Assembly: GCA_910579145.1 (NCBI GenBank) | Contig: CAJTTQ010000075.1 | Span: forward strand, 1 to 12,420 | Length of the DNA: 12,420 nt | Direction: 5' to 3' | Origin: an uncultured Eubacterium sp. | GTDB taxonomy: Bacteria > Bacillota > Clostridia > Lachnospirales > Lachnospiraceae | Shown: in pieces, positions 7,632 through 12,420 of the stretch | Layout: each line of letters opens with the position of its first letter | How positions within the stretch are numbered: position 1 is the first letter of the stretch | The notes under the pieces: model-generated | The model's database searches: none | What the model was told of the DNA's origin: nothing | The model's input: the letters and a program-made list of their open reading frames with translations, nothing else | Translations under genes and position numbers: made by a program

Positions 7632-7660
7632 CGCGGAACTTCAGTTCCGTGGCTTTTTTT
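7632..7660 (+). terminator. Hairpin with T tract in the recJ leader (terminator-like on the plus strand)
   Basis: CGGAAC and GTTCCG form a strong stem with a TTCA loop, extendable by two or three pairs within 7632-7652. On the plus strand it is followed at 7654-7660 by seven T, as in an intrinsic terminator. No plus-strand gene leads into it. On the minus strand the same hairpin lies in the recJ leader about 45 nt before the start, with A7 on its 5' side, so there it would act as a plain stem-loop. Function is uncertain. Confidence 0.45.
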
Positions 7661-7765
7661 GCTCATCACGCAATGTTTGTACAAGCCGCTATCCGCCCAA
7701 AACAGGATACGCAAAAAATGGCGCTTTTTCCTTCCATCTCATAATAACAATATAACCTTATTGCC

Positions 7766-7795
7766 ATTATACTCCAGAGTACATATGGAAATCAA
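7766..7795 (-). promoter_or_regulatory. Predicted sigma-A promoter for recJ
   Basis: On the minus strand TTGATT (7790-7795) is followed after 18 nt by a perfect TATAAT (7766-7771). Transcription should begin near 7759, giving a leader of about 170 nt. It lies just after the terminator at 7917-7960, consistent with a new transcription unit starting here. Confidence 0.75.
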
Positions 7796-7916
7796 CTATT
7801 TTTTTCTTTTCCGATCGCGGAATATCCTTCTGGGCTCGTGACATACCATTTTCTCCCTCTCATTTTCAGTATGAAAAATATACAGATAAAAGATTTCTGC
7901 CTTCTCTCATATTTTC

Positions 7917-7960
7917 AGCAAAAGAAAAAGGGCTTTCTTTGCCAATTCAAACAGGCCCTT
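7917..7960 (-). terminator. Intrinsic terminator after the ABC / Rpn remnant unit
   Basis: AAGGGC (7928-7933) pairs with GCCCTT (7955-7960) around a 21-nt loop. On the minus strand the stem runs straight into a T-rich stretch (complement of 7920-7929). It lies about 30 nt past the stop of the Rpn remnant and upstream of the recJ promoter, so it separates the two transcription units. The long loop makes it weaker than the terminator at 82-115. Confidence 0.7.
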
Positions 7961-7991
7961 CTTAACTTACTTAAACGAACGCCGATTCCTG

Positions 7992-8503
7992 CTAAGCAGC
8001 AATCGACTCTATTTCCTCTATCGTTTTCTCTGTAATGTCAGCAATCTGTTCCAACGTAAAACCATTTTCAAGCCTTTTATAAATAATCCGGCTTTTCTCC
8101 CGGGCAGCCCCCTTTTCAATTCCTCGGGCCTCCCCGCAAGCCTCCCCTGCTTCAAAAACCCCCTGTCCTAAATTGCACATCTCACTCACATCCTCTCACA
8201 TTCGGTCGTCTATCTTTATATTATATTCCTCTTCCATAATCTTAAACTTCTTCACCGCCGGCAACTCCACTGAAAGCAGCGCGCCCAGCAATCTGTCACG
8301 TACCAAGTGTACGTAGTCCGTGCTGTTTTCCTTCATGTTCATGCAGATCCATATCGAGAACACCTCTTTTATCTCATCATAATCCATCCTGACAAACTCC
8401 CGTCTTTCTGCGAGGATATCATCCGGCTCACATAATAGACCGCACGATTCATCAGACGATAGCCGGATGGGGCGTCCTTTTGAGCCTCTAAGTTCACAAT
8501 CAT
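7992..8503 (-). pseudogene. Degraded Rpn-family PD-(D/E)XK nuclease / putative transposase
   Basis: Three pieces in order recall Rpn-type (PDDEXK_2) proteins. Piece one, 34 codons from 8503, begins MIVNLEAQKD and contains VYYVSRMISSQKD. Piece two continues in another frame as EFVRMDYDEIKEVFSIWICM; a one-base deletion near 8400-8401 separates them. Piece two ends at a TGA (8196-8198) that interrupts DDRM-EDVSEMCNLGQG, where CGA (Arg) would be expected. Piece three continues in the same frame to 7992, with the usual EARG-rich and helical C-terminus. The N-terminal region with the first catalytic acid is missing. From family knowledge, the join DRLLGALLSVEL also looks like an internal deletion of a few dozen codons between two RLLG-like sequences. 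It begins directly after the stop of the permease gene (TAG then ATG). Intact relatives promote DNA cleavage and recombination; this copy cannot be active. Confidence 0.85.
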
Positions 8504-9592
8504 CTATCCTTTATGAACAACACGCAGATTTACCAAATAGCAAACACACAAAATAACCGTCCCCAGTCCCAGTGTCATCCCAAATGCCCCGCAGACATCC
8601 ATACCTCCCATACGGACCTCCGACACCACATTCGTTATCAAACACATAAAGACAAGTCCCGTCATAAACCCCGACCCGGCAGCCGTATAAAATCGTTTTG
8701 ATATTTCAAAAAATACCGAACGCCTGTCATATCCACAAAGTCGCCAGGCATAAAACAGCGGCCTTCGGAACCGGAACCATATCAACGTAATCAGGATGGT
8801 ACTGAGTGCAAAGCTGATCAGTATCATCACATACATCGTATCCATGATCACATCACTGGATAAATAGGAAGCAATACCGGTACCGTCATCCGCTTCCCCT
8901 TCCGGCTCTCCGTCCTCTCCTCCATCCATCACATCCATATGTTCCAAGCTGATCAGCACATTGGCCGGATACTCAAAAAGATCATACACCTTCTGTCCGA
9001 CCTCCTGTATTCGGGATTCCTTTTTTGCATCCAGTATGTACTGCGTATTGATCCCTGACATCCGGACCGCCGACTTAAAATCGAGCAAAACCATCTGGTT
9101 GATGCGGCTGTCTTCCTCCGTTCCCATAATCCCGATCACTTCATATTCCATATCATGGTACTGGTAATACGTTTTGCCGTCGCGCGCCGACACGTCTTTC
9201 TCATGATCTTTTCCCAGCACCACCATCCCCTGGTCCGTCCAGGAAGTGGAATGGTCAAAATATGCCCCGGAAAGCATCGGCGGCTCATCAATATCCCCGT
9301 TTACATATATGCCGCGCATCATAACATCCTCTTCACGCACCGGCACAAAGACGGCAAAATCCTCATATTCGGCTTCAATCTCCTGCATTACATAATCCCA
9401 CTGGTCCTCTTCCTCCGACCCTATGACCGAAAACACTTTCTGATGTCCCGAATAAAGGGAATTGCCGAGAAGCCTGGCGTCATGTTCCGCGCGCGTTGCG
9501 GATACGATGAGTAAACTGCATAAAGAGATAACAGTGAAACTAAAAAACAAAAGTAAATTTCCCTTTGGAATCTTTTTTCCTAATAGCTTCAT
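8504..9592 (-). CDS. ABC transporter permease, FtsX/MacB-like (362 aa)
   Basis: The protein has one N-terminal membrane segment (about residues 11-31), a large extracytoplasmic domain (about 32-248) and three C-terminal membrane segments (about 250-272, 302-324 and 334-356). This 1+3 topology is that of FtsX/MacB/LolC-type permeases. A very acidic, glycine-rich linker (about 219-239) precedes the second segment. Such permeases transmit ATP-driven movement to the outer face and serve in peptide or antibiotic efflux, lipoprotein handling or signalling; nothing here fixes the substrate. The start is firm: AAAGGAGG lies seven bases before the ATG, and the ATG overlaps the ATPase stop as ATGA. With the 453-aa permease and the 237-aa ATPase it probably forms one transporter. 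The stop abuts the Rpn remnant, so the true C-terminus could have been altered, although it looks complete. Confidence 0.87.
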   Translation of the reverse strand: MKLLGKKIPKGNLLLFFSFTVISLCSLLIVSATRAEHDARLLGNSLYSGHQKVFSVIGSEEEDQWDYVMQEIEAEYEDFAVFVPVREEDVMMRGIYVNGDIDEPPMLSGAYFDHSTSWTDQGMVVLGKDHEKDVSARDGKTYYQYHDMEYEVIGIMGTEEDSRINQMVLLDFKSAVRMSGINTQYILDAKKESRIQEVGQKVYDLFEYPANVLISLEHMDVMDGGEDGEPEGEADDGTGIASYLSSDVIMDTMYVMILISFALSTILITLIWFRFRRPLFYAWRLCGYDRRSVFFEISKRFYTAAGSGFMTGLVFMCLITNVVSEVRMGGMDVCGAFGMTLGLGTVILCVCYLVNLRVVHKG

Positions 9593-10302
9593 ACACTGCC
9601 TCCTTTATCGGAGGCACCTCGTCTGGTCCCGCTTCCACCATCCACAACTCCGTCCTTTACATAAATGATCCTGTCACATTTTTCTGCCACGTTCGCATCA
9701 TGGGTCACGATGATGACTGTTTTTCCCTTCTCATTCAACGTGCGGAAGATTTTCTGAACCTCTTCACTAGTCGCCTCATCCAGTGCCCCCGTCGGCTCGT
9801 CCGCCAAGATCACCCGCGGACTTTTTACGACCGCTCTCGCGATCGCCACCCTCTGCTGCTGGCCGCCGGATAATTCAGCGGGATAGGCGTTCACCTTATC
9901 CTCTATACCAAGCTCTTTGAGCGCCCCCATAACCATCTGCCTGATTTTTTTGCTTGAGTATCCCTGATATTTCAGGGGAAGCGCCACATTGCCGAACACA
10001 TTGAGGTCATCCACGAGGGCAAAATATTGGACGACAAAACCGATCTCCTTTCTGCGGAATCTGACCAGATCCTTTTGGCGCTTAACATTTACCGTTTTTC
10101 CGTCATACAAATAGGTACCGCTGTCAGCAGACATCATTCCCCCCAGTATGTTAAGAAGCGTAGATTTTCCCGAACCGCTTTTTCCCATCACTGCCACCAT
10201 TTCGCCCTCACGTATCGAAAGACTAATGCCACGGAGTGCCTCTACTACAGCCTCTCTTTTCCCTTTACCAAATGTCTTCACGATATCCTCTACCTGGATC
10301 AT
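9589..10302 (-). CDS. ABC transporter ATP-binding protein, LolD/MacB type
   Basis: The predicted protein is 237 aa, a complete nucleotide-binding domain. It shows Walker A (GKSGSGKST, 40-48), the Q-loop glutamine (VVQY, Gln92), the signature LSGGQQQRVAIARA from 144, Walker B (VILADEPTGALD, Asp168 and Glu169) and the H-loop (VTHD, His201). ADEPTGALD together with GQQQR is typical of the LolD/MacB subfamily, which works with 1+3 topology permeases such as the two neighbours. AGGAGG lies eight bases before the ATG. The gene starts 19 nt after the 453-aa permease stop and overlaps the 362-aa permease by four bases, so the three are very likely co-translated. All catalytic residues are present; the transported substrate cannot be told. 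Confidence 0.95.
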   Translation of the reverse strand: MIQVEDIVKTFGKGKREAVVEALRGISLSIREGEMVAVMGKSGSGKSTLLNILGGMMSADSGTYLYDGKTVNVKRQKDLVRFRRKEIGFVVQYFALVDDLNVFGNVALPLKYQGYSSKKIRQMVMGALKELGIEDKVNAYPAELSGGQQQRVAIARAVVKSPRVILADEPTGALDEATSEEVQKIFRTLNEKGKTVIIVTHDANVAEKCDRIIYVKDGVVDGGSGTRRGASDKGGSV

Positions 10303-10321
10303 ACTTGTTTCCTCCTCATTC

Positions 10322-11683
10322 TTATTCCTTCTCCCGCATCAACTGTTCCGTGTCCACCCCTCTCAAAAGGCAGATTACAAATACGGTGCCGATCAGGAAT
10401 GCCAGTCCGATAAAACACCCTGTTACCCTGAATATCACATCGTCCTTGACATATTCGATATTTTCTTCCGAAAATATACGCCGGCATAGGATCACGGCCG
10501 GAGACAGTACTACTGCGATCTCAAGCAGATATGGAAAAAGTATCATTCCCAGTGAGCATCCGTTCATCAGGTATATTCCGTAGATCTTTTTATTGGACTG
10601 TATTTTATCGTAAATGGTCGCGAACAGTCCATAGAAAGTAAAACAAATCAGCGTAACTGTTAAGATAAGCATGATCTGGACCTGTTCTGCTGATTCCTTA
10701 TGTAAAAGCCGAAGTCCCATCGACGCCGCATATAACTCGAGCGGCGGGAAATTGTATTCATTTCCCAGATCCCGGAACAGGGATACCACGTCCCGGAAAT
10801 CCCTGTCATCTTTCACCCACACCATCGAGGTGTTAAATTCAAGTGCCTGCTGATCCCTGTCCGCATATCTGGCAATGTCCCTTACGTTTCCGGTCTCCTC
10901 CAGCACCCGTATCGTATAGGGAAATATAATGCGGGAATCAAGTAACACCATGTCCTGCGAGCCATCCCCCTGCCACGGGATCATGGAGCCCTTTTCCAGT
11001 ATGCCGGCGACCCGGCAGGGATACGTAGACTCCGCGATACCGATCTCCATCGTATCTCCGATAGAAACGATCCCTTTATACTCATTCCCGAGCAGTACCG
11101 GTATCGGATCTGAGGCATGTTGGATCGTCAGGTTACTTCTGGTAAACCCCTCCCCTTCTTCTGTCCGGAGTCCAAAAACTTCAAATGCGTTATCATCTAT
11201 CATGGCGCATTTCATCCACAAAACATTGCACAGATCCCCGTCATCCACCGACCCAAAATAAGCTGACATGGCCCCCGGATTAGTCTCGCTGACAAAACTG
11301 TCATGTCCTCGTTCCCCAAACAGCTCCTTTACATCATCCTCCCGCATAGAACAGTCATTTACGGTGTCCACTGAAAAGATCGGGTGTTCATCTGAATCGT
11401 GCAGCCGCTCATAATATTCCATTACATTCCGGCATCCCTGTACCGTATTGGTACTCTCATCCATGTCTGTGGTATCTTCGATCACGCCGATGCGGTACCA
11501 TGTGCCATTTTCCTCAAACCTCGGCATATCCGGGTTCCTCTCCCCCAGATCCAAATAGTACGAACCCATGAGTATCGTCATGACCAGACTGGTTGAAAAC
11601 ATAGCCATCAAAAGCAGATTTTTAAACAGATTTCTTTTAAAACTGCGGAAAAACTCTTCCGCCATAAACTTTATTTTTCCCAT
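10322..11683 (-). CDS. ABC transporter permease, FtsX/MacB-like (453 aa)
   Basis: An N-terminal membrane segment (about residues 20-42) is followed by an extracytoplasmic domain of almost 300 residues, then three membrane segments (about 335-357, 376-400 and 420-442). This is the 1+3 layout of MacB/FtsX permeases. The external domain contains several Cys, which may form disulphides or may simply be unpaired. I chose the ATG at 11683, preceded by AGGAGAGG, over a TTG 16 codons upstream with no clear ribosome binding site. It is followed after 19 nt by the 237-aa ATPase and then by the 362-aa permease, suggesting a heteromeric transporter with two different permeases. The upstream partial ATPase could be an alternative partner. 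Family assignment is good; substrate unknown. Confidence 0.85.
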   Translation of the reverse strand: MGKIKFMAEEFFRSFKRNLFKNLLLMAMFSTSLVMTILMGSYYLDLGERNPDMPRFEENGTWYRIGVIEDTTDMDESTNTVQGCRNVMEYYERLHDSDEHPIFSVDTVNDCSMREDDVKELFGERGHDSFVSETNPGAMSAYFGSVDDGDLCNVLWMKCAMIDDNAFEVFGLRTEEGEGFTRSNLTIQHASDPIPVLLGNEYKGIVSIGDTMEIGIAESTYPCRVAGILEKGSMIPWQGDGSQDMVLLDSRIIFPYTIRVLEETGNVRDIARYADRDQQALEFNTSMVWVKDDRDFRDVVSLFRDLGNEYNFPPLELYAASMGLRLLHKESAEQVQIMLILTVTLICFTFYGLFATIYDKIQSNKKIYGIYLMNGCSLGMILFPYLLEIAVVLSPAVILCRRIFSEENIEYVKDDVIFRVTGCFIGLAFLIGTVFVICLLRGVDTEQLMREKE

Positions 11684-11854
11684 AACCTCTCCTGACCTGA
11701 TTATTTTTCCATGATAAATAACAGCGACCAATCTGGCAGATGTTTGTAAATATTAACTTTCGTATAATACTTCTTCACTACCACTTCTTCTGCCACGTAT
11801 CCGTAATATCACCTTTCTTTGTTCCGATTCCCCTGAAATGCCAGCTTTTTAACG
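11684..11854 (-). other. Gap between the two ABC units, with a possible 31-codon ORF
   Basis: The gap is 171 nt, wide compared with the tight spacing downstream. I see no terminator and only weak promoter-like sequence. A minus-strand ORF runs from GTG (11794-11796) to TAA (11701-11703), 31 codons beginning MAEEVVVKKYYTKV, without a well-placed ribosome binding site. It overlaps the spare TTG-started extension of the permease in another frame. I do not call it a gene. Confidence 0.3.
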
Positions 11855-12420
11855 TTATTCTAACGCATCCACATAACTTCGTCCGTCCTGTATGCGTATT
11901 TGCCTTTTCGCAACAGATGCCACCTTTTCATCGTGGGTGACGAGTAAGATTGTTTTTCCCTCTTTGTTAATTTCATGCAATAATATCATAAGTTCTTGCC
12001 CCGTTTTCTGGTCCAAAGCTCCCGTTGGCTCATCAGCGAGAATAATATCCGCCTTTGTCACCAATGCCCTCGCAATCGCCACCCTCTGCTGTTGGCCTCC
12101 CGAAATTTGCGTTGGTTTCTTCCTCGCAAGATTTTCGATCCCGAGACGTTCCATATAGTAGTGAACACGGTCTTTTCTCTCCTTTTTGGAAAGTTTTTGG
12201 CACAGCAGGGGCAATTCAATATTGTCATACACATTATAATCATTTAACAGGGCAAACTGCTGGAAGATGAAACTAACGGTCTCATTACGTATCCGGCTCA
12301 GCTGATCGGGCGTGGAATGACTCAGGTTCTTTCCTTTTAGCAGATACTTTCCCGAGGTGGCAATATCCATACAACCTAATATGTTGAGCAGAGTGGATTT
12401 GCCCGATCCAGACGGTCCCA
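11855..12420 (-). CDS. ABC transporter ATP-binding protein, LolD/MacB type (5' end outside window)
   Basis: The gene runs off the right edge, leaving 187 complete codons. The visible part starts within Walker A (GPSGSGKST) and continues through the Q-loop (FIFQQFALLND), the signature ISGGQQQRVAIARA (Ile replacing the usual Leu), Walker B (IILADEPTGALD) and the H-loop (VTHD). Only about 30-40 N-terminal residues should be missing, judging from family length. It is clearly related to the ATPase at 9589-10302, but the two differ at many positions and in their C-terminal tails (here DGRSYVDALE). It lies 171 nt upstream of the 453-aa permease; whether it serves that permease or others upstream of the window cannot be decided here. 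Confidence 0.93.
   Translation of the reverse strand, partial: GPSGSGKSTLLNILGCMDIATSGKYLLKGKNLSHSTPDQLSRIRNETVSFIFQQFALLNDYNVYDNIELPLLCQKLSKKERKDRVHYYMERLGIENLARKKPTQISGGQQQRVAIARALVTKADIILADEPTGALDQKTGQELMILLHEINKEGKTILLVTHDEKVASVAKRQIRIQDGRSYVDALE

Larger units (their letters stand above)
7590..7916 (-). other. recJ upstream region: leader, promoter and possible small ORFs
   Basis: This gap of about 330 nt holds the recJ promoter (7766-7795) and a leader of about 170 nt with one strong hairpin. Two short minus-strand ORFs are open. One, at 7586-7666 (26 codons, lysine- and arginine-rich, no good ribosome binding site), ends in a TGA overlapping the recJ GTG. The other, at 7767-7844 (25 codons, GGGAG eight bases upstream), ends inside the -10 box. 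Neither resembles a family I know, and I do not call them genes. From 7861 to 7916 I see only AT-rich sequence. Confidence 0.5.

Noticed and set aside
7231..7755. 174-codon plus-strand frame opposite the recJ start
   Set aside because: It is antisense to conserved RecJ sequence, resembles no family I know and has no promoter. Its length follows from recJ codon bias.
7767..7844. 25-codon small gene upstream of recJ
   Set aside because: The ribosome binding site is fair, but the frame ends inside the recJ -10 box, lies just past a terminator and resembles no known family.

Overview
The window reads as ordinary chromosome of a low-to-mid GC Gram-positive anaerobe, most likely a member of the Lachnospiraceae (Clostridia). 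This is an inference from the gene content: a MoxR / DUF58 / transglutaminase cluster, a RecJ with the GPC-type motif, MacB-like ABC modules, a decayed Rpn-type PD-(D/E)XK gene, and strong AGGAGG-type ribosome binding sites. No rRNA, tRNA, CRISPR array or intact mobile element was seen. Every gene I can support lies on the minus strand, so transcription runs from high to low coordinates.

Region 1 (12420 to 8504) holds ABC transporters: a LolD/MacB-type ATPase cut by the window edge, a 171-nt gap, then a tight permease / ATPase / permease set (453, 237 and 362 aa) with a 19-nt gap and an ATGA overlap. A wrecked Rpn-family gene (7992-8503) starts directly after the last permease stop. An intrinsic terminator at 7917-7960 closes this unit.

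Region 2 (7916 to 5850) holds a good sigma-A-type promoter (7766-7795), a leader of about 170 nt with a strong hairpin, and recJ, which starts at a GTG inside a 10-bp tandem duplication. The 3' end of recJ is duplicated in tandem as a 91-bp unit.

Region 3 (5682 to 161) holds a family 2 glycosyltransferase with a helical-repeat tail, then MoxR ATPase, DUF58 protein and membrane transglutaminase, ending in a strong hairpin terminator at 82-115. No internal promoter or terminator is evident, so the glycosyltransferase may share the transcript. The MoxR / DUF58 / transglutaminase trio is a widespread conserved cluster whose exact role is unclear; an envelope-associated protein processing or assembly function is usually inferred.

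The least expected features are structural. A palindromic element lies across the stop codon of the glycosyltransferase, and a shortened relative of it lies across the stop codon of the DUF58 gene. There are also two tandem duplications at opposite ends of recJ, and an Rpn remnant with several separate lesions. I found no convincing new biological system.
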